Shown here one piece after another: positions 23,755 to 35,660 of a stretch of DNA of 64,000 nucleotides (its first letter is position 1; each line of letters starts with the position of its first letter). The DNA lies in NCBI GenBank assembly GCA_018857735.1, contig JABMCL010003092.1, positions 667,001 through 731,000 of the forward strand, read 5' to 3'. Source of the DNA: Alviniconcha marisindica (Eukaryota > Mollusca > Gastropoda > Provannidae). A model generated the notes under the pieces. That model had not been told where the DNA came from. It ran no database searches and worked only from the letters and a program-made list of their open reading frames with translations. Position numbers and translations under genes: made by a program.

Positions 23755-24005
23755 GAGGAACAAGTGTAGATTGTTTGTATCAAAGCCAAATGCTCTGACT
23801 CTGAGAGGGTATCAAATGCTCCAACTCTGAGATTGTATCAAAGCCAAATGCTCAGACTCAGAGATTGTATTAAAGTAAAATGCTCCAACTCAGAGACTGT
23901 ATCAAAGCCAAATGCTCCGAATCTGAGATTGTATCAAAGCCAAATGCTCTGACTCTGAGACTGTATCAATGCTCAGATTCATTTATTGTTTGTATCAGTC
24001 AAATG
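23755..24005. repeat. minisatellite, about 33-bp unit, about 7 copies
   Basis: Units contain ATCAAAGCCAAATGCTC and TGACTCTGAGA..GT. It lies about 100 bp from the receptor exon at 24110-24284. Confidence 0.8.
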
Positions 24006-24109
24006 CTCTGACTCTAAGTCACTCTAGAAAGGAGACTGACACAAGCAGAATCAACATGCATACTCTAGATCAACTGTTAATCAGTCCATGGAGAGAACAA
24101 AATACTCAC

Positions 24110-24284
24110 TGTCTGGTGAGCAAAGACACATGAACTGTAATGTCCGAACTGATAATGGCATCAGGTGACTGTGGCACTGGTATTTGATTATCAATGTATT
24201 CAACACCATAGTTCCAACTGCATGTGAGACTTGCATCCCAGTTGTATGCATGACACAAAATGTTGGTGACTTCTTGCAGTTGGT
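24110..24284 (-). CDS. gp130-like receptor exon: cytokine-binding module, first Cys pair
   Basis: Only one of the three frames is open, and it starts in phase 1 after TTTACTTTCAG. It carries ILCHAYNWDASLTCSW, the class I cytokine receptor signature of two cysteines about ten residues apart followed by x-Trp. The exon ends with two bases of a codon before GTGAGT (phase 2). The longest open frame over this stretch is a different one and gives a misleading translation; the cysteine signature and the phases on both sides settle the choice. It encodes the start of the first cytokine-binding module (visible residues about 137-195). Confidence 0.86.
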
Positions 24285-26239
24285 CTGAAAGTAAAACACA
24301 TAATTAAAACAAAGTTAGGCGGTTTTCAATGAACATGCTCAAAAAGTCAAAGTACAAAAATGGTCCCAAAAGCTTAAATAAATACAACTTAAAAACCATT
24401 CATACATAAAGTGACCCCACAAGACATTTTTCAAACCGGTGTGATGTTTGTAAGGCAGCTAAAGTGGTTCATGGAAACCAGTCAGACAATTACTGTACCC
24501 AGACATACACAGCCCATCTATATGACTAGAAAACACTCTGCTCCCTTACCTGTCTAGAAAACATCACACATGCACACACACACACACACACATACACACA
24601 CACTGAGCTGCATTTATTTATTTTGTTCTTTAAAAAAATATACATATTTATATTTTAGAACTGGTAAAACAAAATAACAGCTGGTACATCTGACCTACTG
24701 CTGATTTTCCCCTGATATATCCTGATCTTAACTGGTAAATATCAGAAATTACCCATTAATGCTAACCCCAATATATAAACCCTTTTTTGAAATCAGTCCA
24801 CAAAACCAATCCATACACAAACATAAAACAAAACATACATACGCAAACAACAAACACAATTTTCGAAGAGTTAGTCCTTTCAATATTACCCCTGTTAAAA
24901 GAACACACAACTTCATAAGGCTGGGACATGCTGGTATTGTTGATGATTCCATTTAGTTTACTGATACCAGATTAAAGTAAAATATTTAAAAAAGGAATGA
25001 ACAGAAACAATTAAAAATTTCAAAAACACTGTATAAAAGCACTATGGCAGACACCAGTGCCACATAGCAGCACACTGCACATATCACCTACCAACTATAA
25101 TCTCCTAGCTGCTCAGCAAAAGCCATACAAAAAAGTGTTAGTGTTAGGCTTAACGAAAAATGTTTGACAATTTTCTGAAGAAAAAAGTCTGGAGAATGGT
25201 CCATTAAGCTAGCAGAAAAATGACAGACAGAAAGAGCAAGAGGACTAGGCAGAAGAACAACAGAGGAGATTTGAAAAAGGAATCAAATGACAGTCCTGAG
25301 ATTCCAGACATGGAAAAGACATCAGACATCCCCAGCCTCCCTTCAGGGAAATATCAAACTAGCACACAAACACATTCATACATGCCCTTAAAATAATACA
25401 CAACCATACACGATAACAATACTAATACAACACACAGAGACACACACATCCCACATGCACTCAGACAGAAGCATGCGCTCACACACACATATACACACAC
25501 ATACACACATACACGCAAGCATGTGCAGCAGCAGCTGCAGGAAGATGAATCTCAGAAAATAGTAGGATTGTTAATCAGTGAAATAGACAGTAAAAAGTAG
25601 GACTTAAAGTATCTCCCCAAACTACACAGCAAACTCAGTAAACTCATGAGTGAAACAGTAACTGGCTTTAAATTTTATGCCAATTCAAATAGCAAACTTG
25701 TAAAAAGCAATTCATGCACAATTTTGTCAAAGTGTGTAACACTCATATAAAGTGTCAACTTGTCTGGCTAACAACTTACCAAGAAAACACAGCCTGCAGT
25801 GTTACTATTCAAATGTACAGGGCTATCAGTGTCACCTTGAAAGGTCAAGGTCTTCAAAATTAGTATGAACAGGTAAAGCTCAATAAAGACTACAAAATAC
25901 AACCAAGCAACATTTTCACGGCCTTGCAGTGTCTGAGAGAAAGCTGACATCAAAGTTTTCATCATTACTTCACTCACCAAAATCAGCTTGGCTATAAATA
26001 GTGGAGCGGTTGTTTTGCCACCACACTGTCTTTACTTCTTGATCAACAGCTTCCTGATCAAAAGCAATTCTCAGAATCATTCTCAGTATGACACAAAACT
26101 ATCCATTTTCCATGATGCCAACAGATGCAGAACAGACTAGGGTTCAATTCTAACTTCTGCCGGACCAGTACACTGGCTTGAGCAGTAAATGAATAAAACA
26201 CAATAAAAGGACACAAATACCAGCAAGGTCAAAACTTAC
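24285..26239. other. receptor intron with one possible cryptic exon
   Basis: Mostly A-rich sequence with short CA tracts. At 25978-26053 (minus) a CAG acceptor and GTGAGT donor bracket a 76-base open frame (EAVDQEVKTVWWQNNRS, then TIYSQADF). Its start phase (0) does not fit the previous exon's phase-1 end, while direct splicing of 26240 to 24284 does fit. I leave it out of the gene model. Confidence 0.3.
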
Positions 26240-26411
26240 ACTGCACAAAAACCATCAGCGAGCTGACATTCTTATACTCCATCTGTGGAGTAACAACCCA
26301 ACAGATGTACTCCCCTGCATCCTGTACACCAGTCACCAGCCGTTTCATCTGTAGTGTGCGGTTGTTAATGATGTGTACTTGATCTTTAGATATGTTGCAC
26401 ACATTATCTTC
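26240..26411 (-). CDS. gp130-like receptor exon: Ig-like domain, second half
   Basis: After a TTTTTCAG acceptor the exon starts in phase 0 with EDNVCNISKDQV. It contains the Ig strand-F signature D-A-G-E-Y-I-C (GVQDAGEYICWVV) and ends SSLMVFVQ before a strong GTAAGT donor (phase 1). With the preceding exon it gives a complete Ig-like domain of about 110 residues (visible residues about 26-136), with the conserved cysteine pair. The next exon begins in phase 1 and joins cleanly. No function is inferred beyond the family role of this domain in ligand contact. Confidence 0.85.
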
Positions 26412-26454
26412 CTGAAAAAGTTAATAATCAGGATCAAATCATGTTCATAACACT

Positions 26455-27255
26455 GCTGTCAGAACTGAGCCACAAAGCCAGTTAAAAAATAAAAAAAAGA
26501 ACTGTCAAAACTGTGCCACAACATCTGTCAAAATTGAGGCACAACACCACTCCAAATGGAGCCACAATGCCCGTCAATATAGCTTACCCACAATGCCTGT
26601 CAAAACTGAGCCACAATGCCTGTCAAAACTGAGCCATAACACACCTGAATTGCCCTGTGAGGGATGATTAAAGTTTTTTGACTTGGCTTGACTTGATTTG
26701 ACCTGTCAAAACTGAGCCACAACACCTGTCAAAACTGAGCCACACCTGTCAAAACTGAGCCCTGTCCAAACTGAGTCACAACACCTGTCAAAATTGAGCA
26801 CAATGCCTGTCAAAACTGAGCCCTGTCAAAACAACCACAGCGCCTGTTAAAACTGAGCCCTGTCAAAACAGCCACAACACCTGTTAAAACTGAGCCACAA
26901 CACCTGCCAAAACTGAGCTACAACACCTGTCAAAACTGAGCCACAATGCCTGTTAAAACTGAGCCCTGTCAAAACTGAGCCACAACACCTGCCAAATCTG
27001 AGCCACAATACCTGTCAAAACTGAGCCACAACACCTGTCAAAACTGAGCCACAATGCCTGTTAAAACTGAGCCACAATGCCTGTTAAAACTGAGCCCTGT
27101 CAAAACTGAGCCACAACACCTGTCAAAACTGAGCCACAACATCTGTCAAAACTGAGCCACAACACCTGTCAAAACTGAGCCACAACACCTGTTAAAACTG
27201 AGCCCTGTCAAAACTGAGCCACAACACCTGCCAAAACTGAGCCACTATACCTGTC
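26455..27255. repeat. minisatellite, 21-23-bp unit, more than 30 copies
   Basis: Irregular tandem units of ACTGAGCCACAACACCTGTC AAA type, some shortened to ACTGAGCCCTGTCAAA. About 800 bases in the intron that splits the Ig-like domain, starting within 50 bases of the exon at 26240-26411 (minus). Confidence 0.92.
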
Positions 27256-27257
27256 AA

Positions 27258-27376
27258 AGAAGTTGCTCTACATGTGTATAGAATATCATGTTTAGGTTAA
27301 GATGTATCATGTGAGCACTCAAGGCGTTGATGAGCGCATGATACATGTACATTATTGTCATTATTATTATTAAGTT
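27258..27376 (+). mobile_element. L2-type LINE 3' tail fragment
   Basis: Only the last 115 or so bases of the L2-type tail: CTCTACATGTGTATAGAATA, GAGCACTCAAGGCGTTGATG, AGCGCATGATACATGTACAT and (ATT)n. It immediately follows a long minisatellite. Confidence 0.75.
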
Positions 27377-27979
27377 GTTGTATGCTCTAGCTCGGGACTC
27401 TTGGCTAGATGTTGTTTAAAACTGATCAGTGTAAATATTTGAATAATCTGCATGTTAATAAGCAGATTTATGACAGCTGGTGATTATATATGTAGCTAAT
27501 GTTAGACTTGTATCTGAGCATGCTGCCACAACTCCACCACCACAGACTGACCTTTGTTTCACATTCCTGCTTTTCATTGCCTGGATAGTGGACCTTTCAA
27601 CAGACTTGTTGTGTTCAAGTCATTATTCTCTTTCTTTCATTCTTTCACTATTGATGTACGCACCCACACTTTTTATTTCTTCACTGCATTGATTGGTTCT
27701 TGCTGTGTGCATATTCACTGTATGTCAACACCATTACTAACTAGTATAAGAAAGCTGCACACAAGTGGAAGTTTAAAGTTTTTAACAAAAGAGAAAAATG
27801 ACTGAAACTGGTAGAGGCACCAACTGAACTCTTATCCACTCCCATGTGCAAAATCTCACCACACTCTGAGTTTGAATAAGAAAAATAAATCTGAAAAATG
27901 CCAGTGCTGTATTCAGAATGATCAAAAATAGGCTGATCCACACAGTGACACACATTCGCATGCATGCACGCACACACAC

Positions 27980-28021
<42 letters not shown>

Positions 28022-28267
28022 GCAAACAACAGTAAGTACTGCTGAGCTTACACAACTTGATGAAGCCGCACGTAATTTAACATATATAATACACATCCTT
28101 ATGTACATCTTTTCATTATGCAAATAACAGATATAATATTACTATTATAATACTGGCATAACTTTTGTACAACTACATGCTACTACCCTAGTAATTGGTT
28201 CTACCAAGCAGCACTACTGAAATCACAGTAAGAAGGTCAGAAATGGCAAGGTCACTGAAAAGCTTAC

Positions 28268-28430
28268 ACAGAAATCATTGTCCAGGACAATCTCCAGGTC
28301 CTGTGCCTGCCAGGTGGTGGAGTCACTGAGGGTGCAGTTCAACTGCAGAGTCTCTCCCACATACACATAACTGTAGCCTCTGCCTTCCTCGCCAGTCCCT
28401 CTGACTTCTGTAACAGTCACAACACAGTGA
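28268..28430 (-). CDS. gp130-like receptor exon: Ig-like domain, first half
   Basis: The reading frame holds YVYVGETLQLNCTL, a typical Ig strand-B region with its cysteine, followed by STTWQAQDLEIVLDND. It ends with TTC TGT before GTAAGC (phase 0). Two acceptors are possible: after TTCTTGCAG (start 28441, phase 0) or after ACATTCAG (start 28430, phase 2). I chose 28430 because it alone matches the phase-2 end of the signal-peptide exon, although the other acceptor has the better pyrimidine tract. In gp130 and LIFR an N-terminal Ig-like domain contacts cytokine and precedes the cytokine-binding region, as here. The next exon completes the domain. Confidence 0.72.
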
Positions 28431-28680
28431 CTGAATGTGGGCTGCAAGAAACAAAAATAGGCACAGCCACAGTACTCACTTGAAAGTGGACAATATTAAA
28501 GAAAAGAAAATGCCCTTAGGTTTCAGCAGCATTCAAAACCATGACAGGCTTTGCATGATTTGTAAAAAAAGAAAATCAATCATTTTAATCCTTTACTTAT
28601 TCTCATGAAGAGAACAGAAAGCCCCAAACAGACCACTGATGCATCATAAGAAGCAAACAGAAGATGACAGATTATCTTAC

Positions 28681-28754
28681 CACCCAAAGGCAGAGTTAGT
28701 CTGACCATCCAGAAGCGTGAGTAAAACAGCAGTGGGAGGGGCACGTAGAAGCAT
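28681..28754 (-). CDS. candidate first coding exon (signal peptide) of gp130-like receptor
   Basis: From an ATG at 28754-28752 this reads 24 codons and two bases to a GTAAG donor at 28680-28676. The peptide begins MLLRAPPTAVLLTLL and continues DGQTNSAFG, which looks like a signal peptide with a short basic start and a Leu-rich core. The exon ends in phase 2 and joins the Ig exon if that exon uses the acceptor before 28430. The alternative acceptor, before 28441, would not match in phase. An acceptor-like AG lies upstream of the ATG, so a further 5' exon is possible. The receptor family needs an N-terminal signal peptide and the position just before the Ig domain fits, but the cleavage site and the transcription start are not visible. 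Confidence 0.42.
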
Positions 28755-28807
28755 ACCCCTCAAAGCCAGAGGAGTAAAGACTGCAGCGGTGATGCAGCCC
28801 ACAGCCA

Positions 28808-29215
28808 CAATGCCAGATGAATTTACTCACAGACAACACAGATGCACATTCAAATGATTGATTCCATATATATTAATGCCAGACAAACTTACTCACAGAC
28901 AACACAAATGCACGTACAACTGACTGATTCTTGAGATCTTAATGCCAGATGAATTTACTCACAGACAACACAGATGCACATTCAAATGACTGATTCCTGA
29001 TATCTTAATGTCAGATGAATTTACTCACAAACAACACAGATGCATGAACAATTGACTGATTCTGAATATCTTAATCAAGTTAATGCTAGATGAATTTACT
29101 CACAGACAACACAGATGCACATTGAAATGATCGATTCCTGATATCTTAATGTCAGACAACAATGACGCACACAATTGATTGATTCTTGATATTTAATCAT
29201 TAATGCCAGTCAACT
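28808..29215. repeat. minisatellite, about 63-67-bp unit, about 6 copies, upstream of the receptor start
   Basis: Units contain ATGCCAGATGAATTTACTCA, CAGACAACACAGATGCACAT and TGATTGATTCCTGATATCTT. It begins about 55 bases upstream of the candidate receptor start codon on the minus strand. Confidence 0.85.
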
Positions 29216-30140
29216 GCAGAGGGTTGTAACTCACTTTTAGGTCATGCCCACAAGTCACCCATTCACAAGTAAATTAATAACAATGTGGCTCAGTTTGGGG
29301 CACAGCACAGGCAGCAGCAAACACAACCACCTCAAAAAAGTGAGCAATAAGCCTACCTATATCTATACATTCACATATAATTGACAATACTATTGAACAA
29401 AAACTTTTATTTTATTTTAAGGTAAGTTCCAAAGAAAACATTCAAGAGTGTGTGTGCTTAATGTAGTAATAAGTACACTGTAAAAAGACAATTTACAAAA
29501 TCACAAGCAAATTTACTGATTATGTGTTGATCTGGTGGTGGCATTTTCTGCAGTAACACATTCTTATGTACATACTTGTATAATTTATACTCAGTTATAC
29601 TTATTTAATATAATTTATACTCAGATTTATTAATTAAATGTGCATGTGTGTGTGCATGCATGCATGATTATATGAAGCTAATGTTAGACTTGTGTACATG
29701 CATGTGTGTGCTGATTTGATCAAATTATACTTCATAGCTCACATCACACTGGCAGCTTGTTGCCTTTCCATGTAATGGTTGGTTGCTGCCATAGGTTATA
29801 ACTACATCATGTGAGCAGAGCTGTAAATTGTTTACCTGTGTGTTTGTAATTTTTTCTATTCTTACTATTGTTTTTCATTTTTTGTTTTTTTATGAGCCTG
29901 TCTGATGGAACTGCCCTTCATGAGACAAAGTGTTACTGTATCACTTATGAAATGTTGAATGCACCAATGCTGCATGTCCTCAAATGCCACATGTATGTAT
30001 CTTTGTAACAAAGATGTAATAAAAAATGTGAAGAAAAAAAAAATGTGAAAAAAATAAGTGTTACGGACACTATAACACTGAACTGAACTGAATTCAAAAA
30101 GTTAGAATCCCTATGTTATGGTACTGATACAAAAACACAA
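29216..30140. other. no gene seen; LINE-tail-like sequence
   Basis: A stretch at about 29630-29700 (ATTATATGAAGCTAATGTTA) resembles 27480-27510. The rest looks like a retroelement 3' UTR ending near AATAAAAAATGTG at 30019. No coding region supported. Confidence 0.35.
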
Positions 30141-30144
30141 GTTT

Positions 30145-30154
30145 TGGATTTCAT

Positions 30155-30185
<31 letters not shown>

Positions 30186-30324
30186 CGAACGAACGAATTT
30201 TTTATTTACGAGGGTAAAGGAATAAGTACAATATACTTTTTTTCATCCAGCCCTCGGCAAAAACAAAAACAACAACAACAAAACAAAATAATTATAAACT
30301 CCAAAATTCATATCAACTTGAGAG

Positions 30325-30420
<96 letters not shown>

Positions 30421-30500
30421 CAGAGAGACAGAGAGAGACAGAGAGAGACAGAGACAGACAGCAGACAGAAAACAGACAGACTGACAGACAGACAGAGAGT
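30145..30500. repeat. (GA)n and (GACA)n microsatellites
   Basis: 30150-30180 (GA)n followed by (ACGA)n; 30321-30402 (GA)n grading into GACAGA repeats to about 30500. They lie at the 3' side of the minus-strand LINE. Confidence 0.95.
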
Positions 30501-30599
30501 AAAATGAAGAGCATGCATGTATGCATAATATACATATCTAACATCACAAATACTGACAATATAAATGTTCAAATCATGTTCAAAATCAAAGAAATAGTG

Positions 30600-33430
30600 C
30601 ACATATCCTTAATCAACGTTTGTTGTGATTTTTTCCATTAAGTACTGTTTAAATGTTTTTTTAAATGCTTTGTGATCTGACAAAATTTTAGTTGATAATG
30701 GTAAATTGTTCCATAGGTTTCCCCGGAATACATCAAGCTACATTTAAATAAATCTAATCTAGGACGGGTACTACAAGTTTGTGTGAATGTCTGTTCTGAT
30801 TTGAATGAAAGTTTAATTTTAGATTTGATGGTGCATAACCAGATACTGTTTTATGCATAATAATGCCTTTATTAAATTCTAATTTTAATTTTAGCGGAAG
30901 AACATCTAAAAGTTTATAGTCGTGAGCTGTCAAAGATGTGGATTTTAGAAGGGTTAATTTAAGGGCTCGCTTGTGAATACTAACAAGAGGTTTTAATGTG
31001 TTTGCACTAGCAGAGTCCCAGAGTGTTGAAGCATAGTCAATGATTGGTTGGATATGTGCATGAAAAAATATTTTTCGAGCATGAGCATTTAGAAAGTGTT
31101 TAATTTTTGCGAGTTGATATAGCTTTTGAGAAACACGTTTGGTTAGTTCATTTACATGATTTGTCCAAGACAAATTATTATCAATAGTTACTCCTAAAAC
31201 TTTATGTGTTGCTACTTCAACAATTTTCTCATTTCCAATATAAAGTGGCATGCGAGAAAATATGTTTCTGGCGTTTTTGTCTTGTTGTTATGGTCATGTA
31301 TTTGGTTTTGTACGAGTTTAGCGACATATGATTTAGTTCAGTCCATTGAAGAAGATTATTTATACTTTCTTGTAAGCTAAGCAAAAGATTATTTAGGTTT
31401 GAGTGACTAGAATGGATAGTGGTGTCATCAGCAAATAGTTCACATAAAGCTTTTATGAATAAGGGTAAGTCGTTTATGTAGAGAGAAAAGAGAAGTGGGC
31501 CTAACACTGAACCTTGTGGAATACCGTATTTTACGGGAAGAAAATCGGATTTAATTGTGTTTATACAAACAAGCTGTTCTCGATTTGACAGAAATGAAGA
31601 AATTAAGTGCAAGGTGTCATTGGATAATCCATAAAGAGCTAATTTCCTCAAAAGTAGATCATGATCAATGACATCAAATGCCTTTGCAAAATCCACAAAA
31701 AATACTCCTGTAAATTCATTGTTGTTTATGTTCTTATAAAAAGTATCTACTAATGTTGTAAGTGCGGTATGGCATGAATGGTGTTCCCTAAATCCAGATT
31801 GGTTGGGGTGTATAAGTTCATTTGTTTTAAGATAGGATAAAAGGTGTTTGTTAATATGTTTTTCTAGAGGTTTTGAAAGAACAGACAGAATTGAGATAGG
31901 TCTATAGTTTGAAGGGTCTTTGTTATCTCCTGATTTGTAAATGGGTATAACCTTAGCTTGTTTGAATGCTTTTGGAAAATAGTTTTTGTCTATGCAAAGA
32001 TTATATATGTAGGTAACAGTCTCAGTTATGACGTGTGCAGACATTTTAATAATTTTGCCGTCTAGGTCATCCAGGCCTCGGGTTCCTGTCTGTTTCAGTT
32101 GTAATAGGGCATTGAACACTTCATATATTGCAATTGGTGGAATCGTTAAAGTAGAATTTGATATTTTTGATTCGCAAAAGCGTTTTAAAAAACTTAAATC
32201 ATTCAGTTTTGATTGATCGTTGGTAATGACTGTGTCAGATACATTTGCAAAATGACTGTTTAGCTTATCGGGGGGTAATTCTTTGACTGTGACTTGAGGT
32301 TTTGATGCATCTTTATTTGTTAGAGTGTTAATGGCCTTCCAAATAGAGCGAGAATCATTTTTTGAGGCGACTAAATTTTGAAAGTATGTTTTTTGGAAGC
32401 ACGTATTAAAGATGTCACTTTGTTCCTCTGCTTTTTGAATTCTTCGTGTTTCCTTGCTTTCAGTAGCCTATCTCTTTGATGCATGGCCTCTTCTATCTCC
32501 TTTGACAACCATGGAGGTTTCCTTGTGTACTTAACACGCTTGGTCATAAAAGGCGCATGCTTATTATAAACAGAACTAAATGTTTTGTACCAAAACTCAA
32601 GAGCTTCATCGGGGTCTGTATACTGGTATACTTGTGAGAGTTGAGAGTGAACCAAGTCAAGCAAAAAAGCATCTTTGTCAAAATGAGTAAAACATCGGTA
32701 CTGTATTTCTTTATGTGCAGCTTTAGGAATTTTTACACCTTTTTTAAACCATGTAATGCAAATAGGTAAATGGTCACTACAACCACACACAGGGGAACAT
32801 ACTTCGGCAATATTTTGTTTGGTAGTAACATAAATATGATCTATCAAAGTTTCAGAATTCGTAGTAATTCGAGTTGGTTTATCTATTAGCTGATGTAAGT
32901 TAAAGTTTTCATACAGTTGTTTCCATTTAATATGTGGCTTTAAAAGATTGATGTTAAAGTCTCCTAGTAATATTATTTCTTTTGCTTCTAGACAAACGGC
33001 ATCCATCATTAAAGTGAATCTATCAAACCAGTCAGTACGTTCGGAAGGGTTCCTGTATGTGAATCCCACGAGAATTGGTTTACTTCGCTTTAGACATACT
33101 TCTATCCAGATAGATTCAGTATTGTGTTGTTCTAGATGCGAGGCACGCTTTAGGTTAACTGAGTGGGAAAAGTATAACAACAGACCTGTGTCTTTATGGG
33201 TTTTGGGGTCTAGGCGCATAACGTTGTAACCAGGCATTGATACGTCAGAATCAGATACATGATTTGATAATCGGGATTCTGCAAAACAAAATACATGAAA
33301 GTTTCTTCCAGAATTGAACAGAATTGAGGAGATATCAGTAAGTTTGTTAATGGCATGATTAATGTTTAAGTACCCTATTCTTAGTCCATCCTTAGATGGC
33401 CAGGTGTTTATAGATATAGGCATAGTAACA
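30600..33430 (-). pseudogene. near-complete non-LTR retrotransposon (CR1/L2/jockey-type), two frameshifts
   Basis: One long minus-strand frame (33423-32371) encodes an apurinic-type endonuclease: LRIGYLNINHAINKL, FCFAESRLSNH, ILLGDFNINLL, LIDHIYVTT, CSDHLPICI. It shifts frame at a run of six T (32389-32394) and continues into a reverse transcriptase: YRPISILSVLSKPLEK, FVDFAKAFDVIDHDLLLRKL, GIPQGSVLGPLLFSLYINDL, and the catalytic FADD at about 31424-31435. A second frameshift near 31250-31285 separates the C-terminal region (HKVLGVTIDNNLSW, IIDYASTLWDSAS). All catalytic blocks are otherwise intact, so the copy is fairly young. No ORF1 and no clear target-site duplication seen. Both shifts could be sequencing errors at homopolymers. 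Confidence 0.92.
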
Positions 33431-33754
33431 AAGAAAAAAAAATAGTGAAACCTAAATTATGTACACTGTGGAGTAAAGTTTAAAAAATAAAAATAAAAAT
33501 AACAAAACAACACTTAATTACCGAAGTTAAGTAATGAACAATATGACACGCGTAAGCAATCAATAATTATACAAAACGTTTTACACGATATTCAGCCTTA
33601 CTAGAAGAGCAATGAACGGCAGCAAAACACAATGACAGTCAAAATATAAACTTTTTGCAAACAATCAATCTTAATTATCCGCTTCAGTGACTACACAAGT
33701 ATTAGCTGTTACAGTATAAGCAATACCAGCCCAGCCATCTGCAACATACATGCG

Positions 33755-33756
33755 CG

Positions 33757-33855
<99 letters not shown>

Positions 33856-34029
33856 GCACACACACAAGCACGCACGCACGCACGCGCACGCGCGCACGCA
33901 CGCACGCACGCATACACGCACGCACGCCCACACACACGTACATGCACACACTCACACACTCACGCACGCACACACACACGCACGCACGCACACTCAACAC
34001 ACACGCGCGAGAGAGAGAGAGAGATATGC

Positions 34030-34080
<51 letters not shown>
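33755..34080. repeat. compound microsatellite (CA)n(CT)n(CA/CG)n(GA)n(TA)n
   Basis: CA then CT tracts at 33763-33840, CA/CGCA mixtures to about 34000, GA at 34009-34023, TA/AT at 34033-34077. Confidence 0.97.
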
Positions 34081-34559
34081 ATAGGCCATCAACATGAGAA
34101 CCTGCATCAATCATGTTCAATGACAAGCAAGGTGACCTATTTCATTCCACAGGCCAACATAGGAAATGGTCTCACTGTTAACAACATCTAGGGCAAAATT
34201 AAGGTTGTCAGAGGCTTTGAAATTAAATGAATAAAGCAGGTAGATTAGTGAGGAAGAATTCCTGGTGGCAGGAGCATGCAAAGCAATATTCTGAGCTAGT
34301 CAAGGCTTAAAAGAGATAACTGTTAATAGACTTTAGCTCAGGGAATCTTTATTTGTACTTCTGCAGCACCCTTCTGCTGGAGAATGTAAACAAACAGAAA
34401 ATGTGTACACTAAAGGGACAAAAGTGATTCCCCACATTCATAATTATTATGCATAATGGTAGCTTTCTTTCTTTAATAGATGTGGCTGTTTTTCGCTGCC
34501 AGTAGGAAGTTAGGAGATTATAATAATAATAGTATAAATATAATAACAATTAGGATCTT

Positions 34560-35660
34560 AGTTACCTCCCTTACAAAAACTGAAACAAATCAGTTAAAAC
34601 TGTCATCTGCTCCCTCCAGTCACGCATTAAACAAAGATGGTGAAAGCACAAAAAAGAACTCACAGCAAAAAACAAAGGTAAACAACTTGACTGATCATGG
34701 ACTGTAGGTGTAGATCATAGGACCTCCAATGAACTGATCTACCACTGGAAAAGTGTACAAACATTGGGAAACTGATTTGGTTAAAAATAGATCAAGATCT
34801 GGACAGCCCAAAATTTTCACAGGGCTTATTCAAAAACTTTATTTAAAGAAAAGAAGGGGAACCTCACATAAAATCTGCAACGAGTTTCACGAACCAGTAT
34901 CTGTGGAAGTTAGTGAAAAGACAATTCAGCAACAACTTCATGAACTGGGATATCATGCATACTGTCACCCAAAAAAACCTGGGATTTAAAGAAATCATTA
35001 TCAACAACAGAAAAAGCATCTTCAGTACTGCAGAGGCAAAATCCAATGGACTATCCAAGGTGATATTTAGCCCCCCAAAACAACCACAGTGATCAACATA
35101 ATGGTTGCATTTATAAAGGTGTGAAGAAAACTGTCTGAAATGGAACCATGGTGTGAAGAAAACTGTCTGAAAAATGAACAAGTCAATGTTTAGGTACCCT
35201 CCATGTTGGTCCAAAAAGCACACTCAAACTGATGGTCTGGGGATGTATGGTGTTTGCAGCAGGAAATATGAACAGTGCTAAATAGACAATCAAGGATGCA
35301 AACCCAGTTATTCTGGCAGAGAACAATGGTACTTTCAAGATGACAATGCCTTGATTCGCAGATCTGCTGTCACTGAAAACTGGAAGCAAAGGAATGACAT
35401 TCCACTGTTCTGTCTAGCCACCACAGAGTCCAGACCGAAATCCAATCAAAAATGTGTGATATGTGCCAAAAAATGCTGCGAGAAAGAACATTTGCCACAT
35501 CAGTGCAGTTCCTGATCTCCAATACTTCCTGGATTTCACTACTTCCTGGATTTCGTTGCCAGAAGTTTTCATGTGGTCCCTGTACCAGCAAGTCCCTACT
35601 AAGGCAATGTTAGCAAGTTCTAAAAATGAAGGGACACATCACTAAATATTGAAGTATCTG
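34560..35660 (+). pseudogene. Tc1/mariner-family transposase pseudogene
   Basis: Reading across frames gives recognisable Tc1 transposase pieces in order. These are the helix-turn-helix region (RSGQPKIF, LKKRRGTSHKICNEF, KTIQQQLHELGYHA), a VMVWGC-like block near 35215-35250 interrupted by a stop, and a catalytic-core remnant near 35330-35450 (FQDDNA, ENWKQRNDIPLF, and an SPDLNPI-like block in another frame). Several stops and frameshifts inactivate it. Tc1 transposases cut and paste DNA at TA sites using a DDE core. Terminal inverted repeats were not located. Confidence 0.82.

Noticed and set aside
24081..24299. The longest minus-strand frame here (NCKKSPTFCVMHTTG...)
   Set aside because: A different frame of the same exon holds the Cys...Cys-x-Trp receptor signature and matches the phases of both neighbours.
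25768..25980. Minus-strand frame with a hydrophobic, membrane-like stretch
   Set aside because: AT-rich intron sequence between the Ig and cytokine-binding exons, which splice together in phase; a transmembrane segment there would make no sense.
25978..26053. Extra receptor exon (EAVDQEVKTVWW...)
   Set aside because: Good-looking splice signals, but its start phase does not fit the preceding exon, while direct joining of the neighbouring exons does and gives the expected short linker.
30243..30602. Ser/Leu-rich minus frame and Arg/Glu-rich plus frame
   Set aside because: Translations of a (GA)n microsatellite.
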